Source: Paenibacillus cellulosilyticus (GTDB taxonomy: Bacteria > Bacillota > Bacilli > Paenibacillales > Paenibacillaceae). Taken from it: DNA of 64,000 bases. Under the pieces are notes generated by a model. It saw nothing but the letters and a program-made list of their open reading frames with translations, was not told where the DNA came from and ran no database searches. Made by a program: the position numbers and the translations under genes. Shown in pieces: positions 8,714 to 17,540 of this stretch. Within the stretch, counting starts at the first letter, position 1. The number at the start of each line of letters is the position of its first letter. Where the stretch lies: assembly GCF_003182255.1 (NCBI RefSeq), contig NZ_QGTQ01000022.1, positions 1 to 64,000 on the forward strand. The letters run 5' to 3'.

Positions 8714-9289
8714 GTGTTGTCTTTCGAATATTTGGAGCATGTGCAAGCCGGGCTCGATCGATCCGCGGTGCTGGACGAGCTGATGAAAACCTATGGACGA
8801 GACGTCTGGAACTATGCCTTATTCCTGACTCGGAACCGCGAGCTCGCAGACGATATCACGCAGGACGCGTTCGTCAAAGTATATGAGAAGCTGTATTCCT
8901 ACCGGGGCGAGTCGTCTGTCCGGACATGGCTGCTCGCGATTACGCGGAATACGGCGCTTGATGCGATGCGTTCGTCATGGTTCAAGCGGGTAATGCTTCT
9001 CCCGCAGCGTCTGCTTACGGCGGATTCGGTGCCATCGGCCGAGAGAGAGGCGCTCGATCGTGAATTGGTTCATGATACGTGGTCGGTCGTGCTCGACCTG
9101 CCTGCCAAGCTCCGAGAGGTGCTGCTGCTCTCTGCCCATCATGGTCTGCAAATGAAAGAAATTGCGCAGCTGCTCGGCGTGTCCGAAGGGACCGTAAAGT
9201 CGAGGTTGTTCCGCGCGCGCGAGCAAGCAAGCCGAAAGTTCAAGCAGCGTGAGGCGTCGGCCGAATACGGCGAGGAGGAATGGACATGA
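8714..9289 (+). CDS. ECF-type RNA polymerase sigma factor
   Basis: The roughly 191-residue protein has sigma region 2 (DVWNYALFLTRNRELADDIT, then QDAFVKVYEKLYSYRGESSV and RTWLLAITRNTALD) and region 4 (LREVLLLSAHHGLQMKEIAQ, then LLGVSEGTVKSRLFRAREQ), with no sigma 1 or 3 regions. This makes it a group-4 sigma factor. GAGGTGA at 8705-8711 best fits GTG 8714 or TTG 8717; GTG 8708 is also in frame but overlaps the ribosome site. It overlaps the next gene by four bases, the usual coupling of a sigma gene with its regulator. The regulator here is a binding-protein fusion. The stimulus is unknown. Confidence 0.93.
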   Translation: MLSFEYLEHVQAGLDRSAVLDELMKTYGRDVWNYALFLTRNRELADDITQDAFVKVYEKLYSYRGESSVRTWLLAITRNTALDAMRSSWFKRVMLLPQRLLTADSVPSAEREALDRELVHDTWSVVLDLPAKLREVLLLSAHHGLQMKEIAQLLGVSEGTVKSRLFRAREQASRKFKQREASAEYGEEEWT

Positions 9290-10797
9290 GCGCTCAGTAT
9301 CCGGAGCAGTGGGAGAAGCAGCTGGCGGGGCAGCCCATGCGCAATGACGGATTCACCTCAGACATTGGACGCAAAGTGAGGGAACGAATCCGAATGGGCG
9401 AACAAAGGAATAAATCACGGGGGCGGTTACGCACGGCTGCGGCACTTACGGCAATTGCCGTGATGCTGGCCGGCGGCTGGCTGTTTAGAGAAAATATCGG
9501 TTCCATGCTGAATCAGAAACCAGAAGGGATGGAAGGGGTTCCGGCTGCGCTGCAGAACGACGTGTTGGCGGATCAGGACACGACACTTAGAGTAATGGTT
9601 GGTGAGTATGACAATTTCGTCAACAGCCAATATGCAAGGCCATTCCTGCTGCATCATCCGACGGTCAGCATAGAGACGTCGTTGATGCCTCAGGAGAAAG
9701 ATGTCTTGGAATGGGTGGATAAAGAGAATCCGGATGTACTTCGGCTTAGTCTGCAGCAGTATTATGAGCTGGCGAAGGCAGGGAAGCTCAAGCCGCTAGA
9801 TACGCTAATTAAAAATGATGACGTCGACGTGGATGCGATGTACGAGCCGGTCATCGATATTTTGCGCGAATACGGAGGGGGTCAGATGTATGGCTTGTCG
9901 CCAGTCTTCCAGACGGACGCTGTGTTCGTCAATAAGGAGCTGTTCGAGAAGAATGGCATTCCGCTGCCTCATGCGGGCATGACATGGGACGAACTGCTGG
10001 ATACGGCGGCGAGATTCCAGGGGACGGGTACGGCAGGGCTCGTATCCTCTTCATTTGGCGACAATCCAAGCTCATTGGTTAACAAGATCGCTCAAGCAAC
10101 AGGATTGCAGACAGACACGCAGGATGGCAAGCAGGTAACGATCGATTCTCAAGCTTGGGCCGATTTGTGGACGAAGATTACGCACGGCTATAAGGACGGC
10201 TGGATTTATCGGGATAAGGAAGCGGACAAGAAGTCGAAGGTGGAATCGTTCACGGCATCGGACCCGTTCCTGAAAGGAAATGCGGCGATGGTTGTGACCA
10301 GCGGGTATTACGTATCGCAAATCCAGTCTGCGTGGGGAGATGACCAGAAGTGGATCACTATACCGGTTCCAGGCAATCAGATGTCCTCCTTCTATTTGCA
10401 GGAGATTTATGCGGTATCCTCGACGACCAGCAACGACAAAGCGGCTTGGGAAATGGTTAAGTTCATGACTGGCTCTGAATTCGCTAAGCGATTGATCGGT
10501 ACGGGAATGTCTCAGACCCCGATCCGCCAGTCGGATGCACAGCAGAAGTACAGCGAGGAACAAGTAGCTGCCTTCTATCAGAGCAAGCTTGAATTGCCGC
10601 AGGATTGGCAGAACGCAGCGGAAGGCTCCCCGATCAGCAATACGCTTGTAGGCTATGCCTACCAATACAGCGAACCGCTGCTGGAGGAAGTCATTGCAGG
10701 TACGCTTACGGTTGACCAGGCGCTTGCTCAGTTGAAGGAGCAGCTGGAGCAGCGTGCGCAGCAGGATGCGCTGGCTGCGAAGAAGGAGAAATCGTAA
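9286..10797 (+). CDS. candidate anti-sigma factor fused to an extracellular solute-binding domain
   Basis: About 503 residues. Residues 1-48 are hydrophilic and Arg/Lys-rich (GRKVRERIRMGEQRNKSRGR), then one membrane segment at about 50-67 (AALTAIAVMLAGGWLF), then a family-1 solute-binding domain (LYGLSP-like GGQMYGLSPVFQTDAVFVNK, HAGMTWDELLDTAARF, KFMTGSEFA). There is no lipobox, so it is a single-pass membrane protein with a short cytoplasmic head. This is anti-sigma topology with a sugar/oligosaccharide-binding ectodomain. No zinc-binding HxxxCxxC motif is present. The ATG at 9286 has GAGGAGGA about seven bases upstream and overlaps the sigma stop (ATGA). The anti-sigma role is inferred from topology and coupling. 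Confidence 0.75.
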   Translation: MSAQYPEQWEKQLAGQPMRNDGFTSDIGRKVRERIRMGEQRNKSRGRLRTAAALTAIAVMLAGGWLFRENIGSMLNQKPEGMEGVPAALQNDVLADQDTTLRVMVGEYDNFVNSQYARPFLLHHPTVSIETSLMPQEKDVLEWVDKENPDVLRLSLQQYYELAKAGKLKPLDTLIKNDDVDVDAMYEPVIDILREYGGGQMYGLSPVFQTDAVFVNKELFEKNGIPLPHAGMTWDELLDTAARFQGTGTAGLVSSSFGDNPSSLVNKIAQATGLQTDTQDGKQVTIDSQAWADLWTKITHGYKDGWIYRDKEADKKSKVESFTASDPFLKGNAAMVVTSGYYVSQIQSAWGDDQKWITIPVPGNQMSSFYLQEIYAVSSTTSNDKAAWEMVKFMTGSEFAKRLIGTGMSQTPIRQSDAQQKYSEEQVAAFYQSKLELPQDWQNAAEGSPISNTLVGYAYQYSEPLLEEVIAGTLTVDQALAQLKEQLEQRAQQDALAAKKEKS

Positions 10798-12161
10798 TGC
10801 GGCGGGGCGCAATAGCGGCATTGGTCGGATTGTTGTTGCTTCTGCTTGTGCTGGCAGGGTGCTCGGACGGACAAGAGCAGGCGAAGGAACCGGATGTGCT
10901 GAAGGTGGCCGATATCGATGAGAATAATTTCTATTCCATGTATGGGGACTACCTGAATGCCGCCTATCCGAATACACGAATCGAATTTATTTCGGCTAAG
11001 GATGCTTCGGATTGGAAGGTATCGTTCGAGGAACGCGCGAAACGTTGGAAGCAGCTCGTCCAGATCGAGCAGCCAGATCTTATTGTCCTGCGGGATGATG
11101 AAATTTATCAATCGCTCGCTGACGAAGGCTTGTTGACGGATTTGTCTCCCTATATGCAATCGTCGGGTATAACGGAGCAGATCCATCCTGGCGTTCTGGA
11201 ACTGATGAAGCAGAACAGAGACGGTTTGCCTTACGGGATGGCGACCATATTTACAGCCACGAAGCTGTATTATAACGAGGATCTATTCCGCGAGTATGGC
11301 ATTGATCTGCCTCGTGACGGGATGACATGGGAAGAGCTGCTTCAGCTAGCCTATCGATTTACAGCGGCGTCTACTTCTTCAGATGCTCCAGTCGGTTACT
11401 ATCAGTCCTATTCGGGACCGATGGAGCTTGCCTCGTATATTGGGAGTACAGAAGGTTTGTCGATGTACCGATTGAACGCCGGAAAGGTGACGCTCGACAC
11501 AACGGCTTGGCAGCAAGTGTTTCATACCGTGTTGTCGCATTACAAGGACGGCACATTCCGTTCGTTCACGCCAGAAGGCAAAATAAGTACCGACGGAACG
11601 ACGTATTACGATCAGGAGGCTTCCCTATCGGCGGATTGGTTCAGCAAAGGCCGAGCAGCCATGACGATTGGATCTTATGGGTCGTTCCGCAATGTGAAGT
11701 TCAAGCTGGGTTCCGTGAATCCGCCGGTCGACGCTTCGACGCGTTCTCGCAGCGCTGACTTTTATGCGAATCATAAGCTGGCGATCCGTGCGGGCTCATC
11801 GGAGGTACGGGCGGCTTGGGGCTTCATTCAATTCATGGTCAGCGACTATGTGGCGAAAGTATCCGCACAGCAGGCGAATGATATTGGCGTGCCGAGTCGT
11901 ATGTCTTACGGGCAGTTTGCGAATAACGAAGGCGCGGCGGGATTGTATAAACAGATGCCGGCCATCACGCCTCCGGATGATCGATCAGGTGTGGATACAT
12001 CGTTTTATGAAGGATTCTACAGTATGCTGAAGCAGGAGATCAGCGACGTGCTGGCGGACAAGCAAACGGAAGAAGGCATGCTGAAGCGGATGCAGGAGCA
12101 GGGCCAGAAGCTGCTGGATGCTGCGAAAGCGAATGCAGGGAGTAAGGGGCAGAAGGGATGA
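10797..12161 (+). CDS. extracellular solute-binding lipoprotein, second of three tandem paralogues
   Basis: The 454-residue protein has a lipoprotein signal with lipobox LAGC (Cys about 22) and a family-1 binding fold: MYGDYLNAAYPNTRIEF, QPDLIVLRDDEIYQSLADEG, DGMTWEELLQLAYRF, KGRAAMTIGSYGSF. The start shares one base with the preceding stop (TAATG). No permease or ATPase gene is near, so it is unlikely to serve a dedicated importer encoded here; a sensory or accessory role in the sigma system is inferred. It is clearly paralogous to the next gene. Confidence 0.85.
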   Translation: MRRGAIAALVGLLLLLLVLAGCSDGQEQAKEPDVLKVADIDENNFYSMYGDYLNAAYPNTRIEFISAKDASDWKVSFEERAKRWKQLVQIEQPDLIVLRDDEIYQSLADEGLLTDLSPYMQSSGITEQIHPGVLELMKQNRDGLPYGMATIFTATKLYYNEDLFREYGIDLPRDGMTWEELLQLAYRFTAASTSSDAPVGYYQSYSGPMELASYIGSTEGLSMYRLNAGKVTLDTTAWQQVFHTVLSHYKDGTFRSFTPEGKISTDGTTYYDQEASLSADWFSKGRAAMTIGSYGSFRNVKFKLGSVNPPVDASTRSRSADFYANHKLAIRAGSSEVRAAWGFIQFMVSDYVAKVSAQQANDIGVPSRMSYGQFANNEGAAGLYKQMPAITPPDDRSGVDTSFYEGFYSMLKQEISDVLADKQTEEGMLKRMQEQGQKLLDAAKANAGSKGQKG

Positions 12162-13540
12162 CTTGGACAAGAATGGTGATGGCTCGGTATCGACTGCTGC
12201 TATTATCGTTGTGCACAGCTATCGGTCTTATGGGGCTTACAGGCTGTGCGGACGATGACAACAGTTCTGCTGCAGTGAAGCAGGTTTTGAAGGTGCTGGA
12301 TAGCAATGAATGGAGCTTCAACACGAACTACGGCGACTATGTGAATGCAGCTTTCCCGAATGTCGAGGTTCAAGTCATTCCATCGAGCAGTGCGATGGAT
12401 TACAAGCTGTCATCTGCTGAGCGCTTGAAGCGTATGAAGGCATTGATCGAGAGCGAGCAGCCGGACTTGATCATGCTGAGCGATGATTCGATGTATACGG
12501 CGCTGGCGGATGAAGGATTGTTAGGTGACCTGTCTTTCTATTTGGCACAAAATAAGGAGCTGGAACAGCACATCCATCCCGGTATTTTGGAGCAGATGAG
12601 GTACAACCGAGACGGGGCGCTCTATGCGCTGACACCCGATCTTCAAGCTCAATTGTTGTTCTACAATGCAGATTTGTTCAATCGGCTCGGCATCGAGCCT
12701 CCGCATGACGGGATGACTTGGGCTGAAATATTGCAGCTGGCCCAACGCGTTACGCAGTCCAGCAGCTCGCTGGATGAGCGTGCGATTGGCTTTCTTCCGG
12801 TGTTTCCTGGCCCTAGCGGATTGGCCAGCTCCATTGGAATCACGGAACAACTTGGGCTTTATCCTTATCGAGCGGCAAGCGGAACGATGACTGTGAATAT
12901 GCCCGCATGGCAGCGTGTGTATCAAACAGCTGTTGAAGCCTATCGGAATGGAACGTTCGCGTTGAATGATGCAGTAGGAGATGATGGCAGTCAACTGCTT
13001 GCCTCCACCGGTGATAGCGGACAGACCGATCTATTCACAGAAGGGCGTGCCGGGATGGTGGTCGGCAATTATTTTGCCTATCAAGATGTGCCATTCAAGC
13101 TTGGTGCCGTGGGACCTCCTGTCGACGAGGCTACGCGTACACGAAGCTTCAGCGTATACCCCGGGTTCACCATGAGCATTCGTGCAGGCTCGTCAATGGC
13201 ACAGCTAAGCTGGGATGTTATTGCCTTCATCATGGGCGATTACGTGGCAAAGGTGAGGTCGGGCTTAGCGGGTAGCTACGACAAAGCTGCGATTCCAAGC
13301 AACATGACCTACGCGGAGTATGCGAAAGACCCGATCATTAAATCGATCTATCAGCAGATGCCGTCCCACTTCCCGTCTGACAACGGAACGATCCTAGGTT
13401 CAGCCTATGGGGAGATGGCAGATATGCTCAGTCGGGAGGTTGACGCTGCGGTGTCGAACAAGCAAACCTTCGACCAAATGATTGAGCGAATGCAGAAGCA
13501 GGGTCAGGAGATATTGGATCGAGAGCTTAAGAAGCAATAA
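12158..13540 (+). CDS. extracellular solute-binding lipoprotein, third of three tandem paralogues
   Basis: The 460-residue protein has lipobox LTGC (Cys about 30; translation may start at the internal MVMARYR). The same landmarks as the previous protein are present: NYGDYVNAAFPNVEVQV, EQPDLIMLSDDSMYTALADE, HPGILEQMRYNRDG, DGMTWAEILQLAQRV and EGRAGMVVGNYFAY. It overlaps the previous gene by four bases (ATGA), so sigma gene plus three binding-protein genes form one tightly packed unit. No terminator with clear T-run follows; the next gene has its own ribosome site. Confidence 0.85.
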   Translation: MTWTRMVMARYRLLLLSLCTAIGLMGLTGCADDDNSSAAVKQVLKVLDSNEWSFNTNYGDYVNAAFPNVEVQVIPSSSAMDYKLSSAERLKRMKALIESEQPDLIMLSDDSMYTALADEGLLGDLSFYLAQNKELEQHIHPGILEQMRYNRDGALYALTPDLQAQLLFYNADLFNRLGIEPPHDGMTWAEILQLAQRVTQSSSSLDERAIGFLPVFPGPSGLASSIGITEQLGLYPYRAASGTMTVNMPAWQRVYQTAVEAYRNGTFALNDAVGDDGSQLLASTGDSGQTDLFTEGRAGMVVGNYFAYQDVPFKLGAVGPPVDEATRTRSFSVYPGFTMSIRAGSSMAQLSWDVIAFIMGDYVAKVRSGLAGSYDKAAIPSNMTYAEYAKDPIIKSIYQQMPSHFPSDNGTILGSAYGEMADMLSREVDAAVSNKQTFDQMIERMQKQGQEILDRELKKQ

Positions 13541-13672
13541 TGATGTCATCGTCTGGCCGATCTGTGTAAAAGCCTAAATCCGTTGATTTTTGTACCTAGT
13601 ATGCCAGCCGCATTGTGCTACAATAGCCATGAAAGTGCAACCTCTACATCGATGATAAAGGAGCGGTTGATC

Positions 13673-14413
13673 ATGGCGATACATAAAGGGACAGCAGTAG
13701 TAACTGGGGCTGGACGAGGACTTGGCTTTGGATTGGCGAAAGGCTTGCTCGATCAAGGTTGGCGCGTGATTGCTGGTGTGCATGGACAAGTTCCAGAGGA
13801 ATTAAAGCAGTTGGAGGAGCAGGCAACAGGACGCCTGCTCATTATAGATGATTTGGATATTGGCAGCGATGATAGCGTAAGAGCAGCGGCTGCTCAGGCT
13901 TCTGGCTGGACGGATCATATTGATCTTATCGTTAACAACGCTGGCATTCTAGGTGATATTGATAAACAGCTGCCGGATGAGCTTGATTTTGACGAGATGC
14001 AGCAGGTTCTCAATGTGAACACGCTGGGACCGCTGCGCGTGACCCAAATGTTCGGCAAGCTGCTGCTTCGCTCGGCGCGTCCGATCGTTGCGAATATCTC
14101 GTCGGAGGCGGGAAGCGTTGGCGCTTGCGGTCGAGATAGCTGGTACGGCTATTGCATGTCGAAGGCGGCAGTAAACATGCAGTCGGCGCTCGTTCACAAC
14201 CAACTGAAGCCGCTGGGCGGAAGAGTTCTTGTGCTGCATCCGGGCTGGGTGCAGAGCTACATGCATGGCGAACTGAATACAACCGCACGGCTGACGATTG
14301 AACAATCGGCTGCGAATGTGCTTGGCGCTATCATGAACGAGTCCGACTGGCCCGACGTTGACGGCAAACCGCCATATATCGATACCGAATATGGAACGCG
14401 TCTGCCATGGTAA
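13673..14413 (+). CDS. short-chain dehydrogenase/reductase (SDR)
   Basis: From ATG 13673 (AAAGGAG eleven bases upstream) the product is 246 residues. Classical SDR landmarks are TGAGRGLG (NAD(P)-binding turn, about residues 12-19), IVNNAG (about 87-92), catalytic Ser in ANISSEAGS, and YCMSK as the Y-x3-K catalytic pair near 157. An NAD(P)-dependent alcohol or sugar oxidoreductase is expected; the substrate is unknown. An in-frame extension to 13583 exists but lacks a ribosome site. It overlaps the ThuA-like gene by seven bases, so the two probably act together. Confidence 0.88.
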   Translation: MAIHKGTAVVTGAGRGLGFGLAKGLLDQGWRVIAGVHGQVPEELKQLEEQATGRLLIIDDLDIGSDDSVRAAAAQASGWTDHIDLIVNNAGILGDIDKQLPDELDFDEMQQVLNVNTLGPLRVTQMFGKLLLRSARPIVANISSEAGSVGACGRDSWYGYCMSKAAVNMQSALVHNQLKPLGGRVLVLHPGWVQSYMHGELNTTARLTIEQSAANVLGAIMNESDWPDVDGKPPYIDTEYGTRLPW

Positions 14414-15096
14414 AGGGGACGGCAGTTCTCATCGGTGACGTCGATGCCCCCTACCATCCGCTGAATGCTGTGGAACAAGAAGTTGCAGCAATTCTCGCAG
14501 CAAGCTTTAACGTAGAGTCCGTTGTGGACTATGGTGAATGGCTGGCTGGGGAATCTCTGGACGCGGATGTCATCATTTCGTATGCAGACCGCTGGACGGA
14601 GAAGCTCGCGGAAGAACCAGCAGATGGTTTGCTGGCGTATGTCTGGGAGGGAGGCGGCTTGGTGTCGCTCCACTGCGGCATTTCGCTAGCCAATCACGAG
14701 CGCTTGCTGCCGTTGTTTGGCGCGAGGTTTACGGGACATCCGCCGTTTCAACCATTGAAGTTCGCCCCTTCAGTAGAAGGAGCAGGAGAGGCGGAGGAGG
14801 CGGTTGCAGCGGAGGGCGCTAACCGTTTCACAGCGCTGCTTGCTGCTATTGAGCCTTTCGAGCTGGACGAAGAGCCATATCGTTACGAGTTCGCTGATGC
14901 GCCTAACGGTGATCGCGAGGTACTGCTTCAATATGAGCATGAAGGCACGTTGTATCCGGCTGTCTGGACACAATCATACGGTCTCGGCCGAATTATCAAC
15001 GTCATGCCTGGCCACACCGTCGAATCGCTTCGCCATCCAGCCGTGCAACGGCTGCTCTTAGCGGCAACGAAGTGGGCGGCGAGAGGGCAATCATAG
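14407..15096 (+). CDS. ThuA-like domain protein
   Basis: The 229-residue protein resembles the ThuA class-I glutamine-amidotransferase-like fold (PF06283): VIISYADRWTEKL, AYVWEGGGLVSLHCGIS with a pocket Cys-Gly in place of the true amidotransferase triad, LFGARFTGHPPFQPL and GRIINVMPGHTVESL near the C-terminus. ThuA homologues take part in disaccharide metabolism, often beside sugar dehydrogenases; pairing with an SDR gene fits. It overlaps the SDR gene (ATGGTAA). A hairpin terminator follows. Confidence 0.85.
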   Translation: MVKGTAVLIGDVDAPYHPLNAVEQEVAAILAASFNVESVVDYGEWLAGESLDADVIISYADRWTEKLAEEPADGLLAYVWEGGGLVSLHCGISLANHERLLPLFGARFTGHPPFQPLKFAPSVEGAGEAEEAVAAEGANRFTALLAAIEPFELDEEPYRYEFADAPNGDREVLLQYEHEGTLYPAVWTQSYGLGRIINVMPGHTVESLRHPAVQRLLLAATKWAARGQS

Positions 15097-15127
15097 TATT
15101 AAATGATTACGAGACATAGAGTAGAGC

Positions 15128-15178
15128 AAAAAGCCGTCTTTCCAGCCACTGATCGGGCTAGGAAAAACGGCTTTTCTT
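15128..15178 (+). terminator. intrinsic terminator (probably bidirectional)
   Basis: AAAAGCCGT and ACGGCTTTT arms enclose a loop that itself contains TTTCCAGCC/GGCTAGGAAA. It separates the ThuA gene from the convergent YolD-like gene. Confidence 0.8.
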
Positions 15179-15192
15179 GAATGTAAAACCGA

Positions 15193-15444
15193 TCAATCTC
15201 TTGGATAATCAAGACTCATGATGTCCATGAAGGGTACTTTCACGAGCTCCTGCGACGTCTGAACATGCACTTTGCCCGTACGAGAATCGAGATGAACAAT
15301 TTTGCCCCGTAATGGAGCCTCCCAAGCCCAAATCGTCAAAAGAATCGTTGATTCCTCATGGAAAGCTTCTGTTATCTGATTGCCGATCTCTTCTAACACA
15401 AACTCGTCTCTTGTAGGTCGTTTGGGGACCTTTGATTTTGCCAT
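15193..15444 (-). CDS. YolD-like family small protein
   Basis: The 83-residue protein fits the YolD-like family (PF08863): an N-terminal basic segment, then TILLTIWAWEAPLRGKIVHL with the family pattern of hydrophobic strands around W...L.G.I, and a final strand VPFMDIMSLDY. YolD proteins usually accompany Y-family DNA polymerases, but none is encoded beside it here. The ATG has TAGGAGGAT nine bases upstream. Confidence 0.8.
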   Translation of the reverse strand: MAKSKVPKRPTRDEFVLEEIGNQITEAFHEESTILLTIWAWEAPLRGKIVHLDSRTGKVHVQTSQELVKVPFMDIMSLDYPRD

Positions 15445-15571
15445 GCAAGCAATCCTCCTAGAACATATAAGCCTTAGCAGCTTTTAGCTGGCTGGTATAT
15501 CGATTCGTTTTCACTATTTCACTAATGATACATTATTTTTACCTTTTCTGTCCTTAGATTGGACCACTATT

Positions 15572-15724
15572 GTGAACTCAAATTTATGGAATAAGGCGAC
15601 GGGGACGGTATCCAGCCGCGTACTGGATCTACTCGTTGCGAAGTATGCCGAGGTGATCGGACAGAGGGTGCAGTTATTCGGGCTTAATCAATTAGAACTA
15701 GAAGAATACAGACTCTATGAATAA
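15572..15724 (+). pseudogene. degenerate fragment resembling the XylR N-terminal helix-turn-helix
   Basis: The frame reads NLWNKATGTVSSRVLDLL, then VAKYAEVIGQ. It parallels LNKATVSSLVLDLIDAKLVEEIGQ of the xylR gene 400 bases downstream, with a two-residue insertion, and the DNA is similar too (GTATCCAGCCGCGTACTGGA versus GTATCCAGTCTCGTACTCGA). The fragment lacks the ROK kinase-like domain and diverges after 'GQ'. It is most simply a decayed partial duplication of the repressor gene. Confidence 0.6.
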
Positions 15725-15784
15725 TGCTTGTTGGCCTTGTATGAGGAGATCGTTAGTTGTCTGTTTGCTATGTTTTCCATTCGG

Positions 15785-15829
15785 AACTTCGTTTACTGCC
15801 TAAACAAACTGGAAAGGTTATGATACAAT
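15785..15829 (+). promoter_or_regulatory. xylR promoter with degenerate XylR operator
   Basis: TAAACA (15801-15806), a 17-bp spacer and TACAAT (15824-15829) form a promoter before xylR. Overlapping its -35 is AACTTCGTTTAC-N7-ACAAACT (15785-15810), which keeps the 12-7-12 geometry of the xylA operator (AACTTAGTTTGT-N7-ACAAACCAAGTT) with several mismatches. Autorepression of xylR is inferred. Confidence 0.6.
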
Positions 15830-15861
15830 CAGACTATCAATGCAGTAAAGGATGTCAAGAT

Positions 15862-17034
15862 ATGGTGAAATCACAGCAGACCGGCGATCAAACAATGATT
15901 AAAAAGATAAATACAGCGATTGTTTTCGACTCTGTCCTGAAGAACGGACCGCTGTCCCGCGCCCAAATATCGGAGCGTTCGGGCCTGAATAAAGCGACAG
16001 TATCCAGTCTCGTACTCGATTTAATCGATGCGAAGCTTGTCGAGGAGATCGGGCAAGGCGAGTCCAATGGCGGACGCAAGCCCGTAATGCTGCTATTCAA
16101 CGCACAAGCGGGATATGCCATCGGCATTGATCTCGGAGTTAACTATATACGTGGCGTACTGACAGACCTGCTTGGCCATGTAATAGAAGAACGTGAGTGG
16201 TCGATGAAACGGCCAGACTTAACATCGGGCTTGAAGCAGCTGACCGAATGCATCGACAAGCTGATCGCACTCGCGCCCGAGAGCCCGTATGGGATTGTCG
16301 GGATCGGAATCGGCGTACCGGGTATTGTGGATGACAAAGGTACGATTCTGTTCGCACCGAACCTGGAGTGGGGCCGCGTCGATCTTCAGCAATATGTGGA
16401 GGACAAGTTCCGGGTGCCCGTCACAATCGACAACGAAGCGAATGCAGGGGCACAAGGGGAGCAGAAGTACGGAGCAGGGCGCGGCATCGCACATCAGATT
16501 TATGTCAGTGTCGGCATCGGTATCGGCACGGGCATTATTTTGCACAAGGAGCTGTACAAGGGGGCATCCGGCTTCTCCGGCGAGCTTGGCCATCTCTCGA
16601 TCGAGTATAATGGCAAGCCATGCCGCTGCGGCAATCAGGGATGCTGGGAGCTTTACGCTTCGGAAAATGCCCTGCTGGAACAGGCTGGCAAGCAGGGGCT
16701 GCCAGAGGAACTGGACGAGCTCATCGCCAGCGCAGAGGCGGGCGATGAGCGCACGCTTGCGCTGTTCCGCTCGATCGGCAGCTATCTGGGAGCGGGCATT
16801 GCGAACATCGTCAACGTCTTCAACCCGGACGTCGTCATTATCGGCAATCGCATGAGCAAAGCAAGCCGCTGGCTCGAAGAAGCCGTTCAAGAAGCAGTCG
16901 ACATGCGTACCTTGTCCTACCACCGCGAACGGATGCGCATCCTGTTCGCCGATCTGCAAGACCGCTCCGCCGTCCGCGGCGCAGCCTACTACGCCATCAA
17001 CACCTTCCTCGGCAAAGTCAGGAACGTGGGGTAG
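15862..17034 (+). CDS. xylR: xylose repressor XylR (ROK family)
   Basis: From ATG 15862 (AAAGGATG seven bases upstream) the product has 390 residues, the usual XylR length; an in-frame extension to 15757 has no ribosome site. Residues 25-60 form a winged helix (LSRAQISERSGLNKATVSSL). The ROK domain follows: IGIDLGVN, GIGIGVPGIVDDKG, DNEANAGAQGEQKYG, the glucose/xylose-pocket GELGHLSI and the zinc motif CRCGNQGCWE. It represses xylA-xylB in the absence of xylose. Upstream is a degenerate operator suggesting autoregulation; a perfect-stem terminator follows. Confidence 0.92.
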   Translation: MVKSQQTGDQTMIKKINTAIVFDSVLKNGPLSRAQISERSGLNKATVSSLVLDLIDAKLVEEIGQGESNGGRKPVMLLFNAQAGYAIGIDLGVNYIRGVLTDLLGHVIEEREWSMKRPDLTSGLKQLTECIDKLIALAPESPYGIVGIGIGVPGIVDDKGTILFAPNLEWGRVDLQQYVEDKFRVPVTIDNEANAGAQGEQKYGAGRGIAHQIYVSVGIGIGTGIILHKELYKGASGFSGELGHLSIEYNGKPCRCGNQGCWELYASENALLEQAGKQGLPEELDELIASAEAGDERTLALFRSIGSYLGAGIANIVNVFNPDVVIIGNRMSKASRWLEEAVQEAVDMRTLSYHRERMRILFADLQDRSAVRGAAYYAINTFLGKVRNVG

Positions 17035-17052
17035 AGGTAGAGAAGAATATGA

Positions 17053-17090
17053 GGGCTGTCCCAAAAGTCATTAAACTTTTGGGACAGCCC
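17053..17090 (+). terminator. intrinsic terminator after xylR
   Basis: Perfect 16-bp arms (GGGCTGTCCCAAAAGT and its complement) with a 6-base loop, then CCCTTTGTTTT. Confidence 0.88.
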
Positions 17091-17135
17091 CTTTGTTTTC
17101 TAATTGTGCAATGAATCCGACCGACGATGAACGAC

Positions 17136-17322
17136 CTAACAGTTGCCACAGCGCCTATATCGTCCAATTCTTATCGATTTCGCGTCTAACGGTTGCCCGA
17201 GAGCCTATTGCGACGGTAATAAATTGCTTTCCTTCATCGGGGAGTAAATAAGCACCGTTGCAACCGCTAACCCCTGAAAGGTACGGTTTTTCTCATAATT
17301 AGCGCTGCTACAACCGTTTAGT
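17136..17322. repeat. short dispersed repeats CTAAC[A/G]GTTG / CAACCG[T/C]TA
   Basis: Four copies in this intergenic stretch: CTAACAGTTGCC (17136), CTAACGGTTGCC (17186), GCAACCGCTAAC (17260, inverted) and ACAACCGTTTAG (17310, inverted). Spacing is irregular (about 50-75 bases). The same words recur at 55967-56090. No gene is seen between xylR and xylA. Confidence 0.6.
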
Positions 17323-17540
17323 GTTTGGTGGCCACCGCCGTCGAGTGATCAGGGACCTTTTGCACCTTTACATGCATTTTGTATGAGATACAACACATCT
17401 ATTGAGCAGAGGCGAACAAGCCATTTCCATTGTACGAATTGCAATCGAGGTTCGACTGCCGACGTGCGACCGAACACCGTGCGCCGAAAGACGCGCGTGG
17501 TGCGCATAAGTGCCTAGACCACTGAAAACTCCCCACAATA

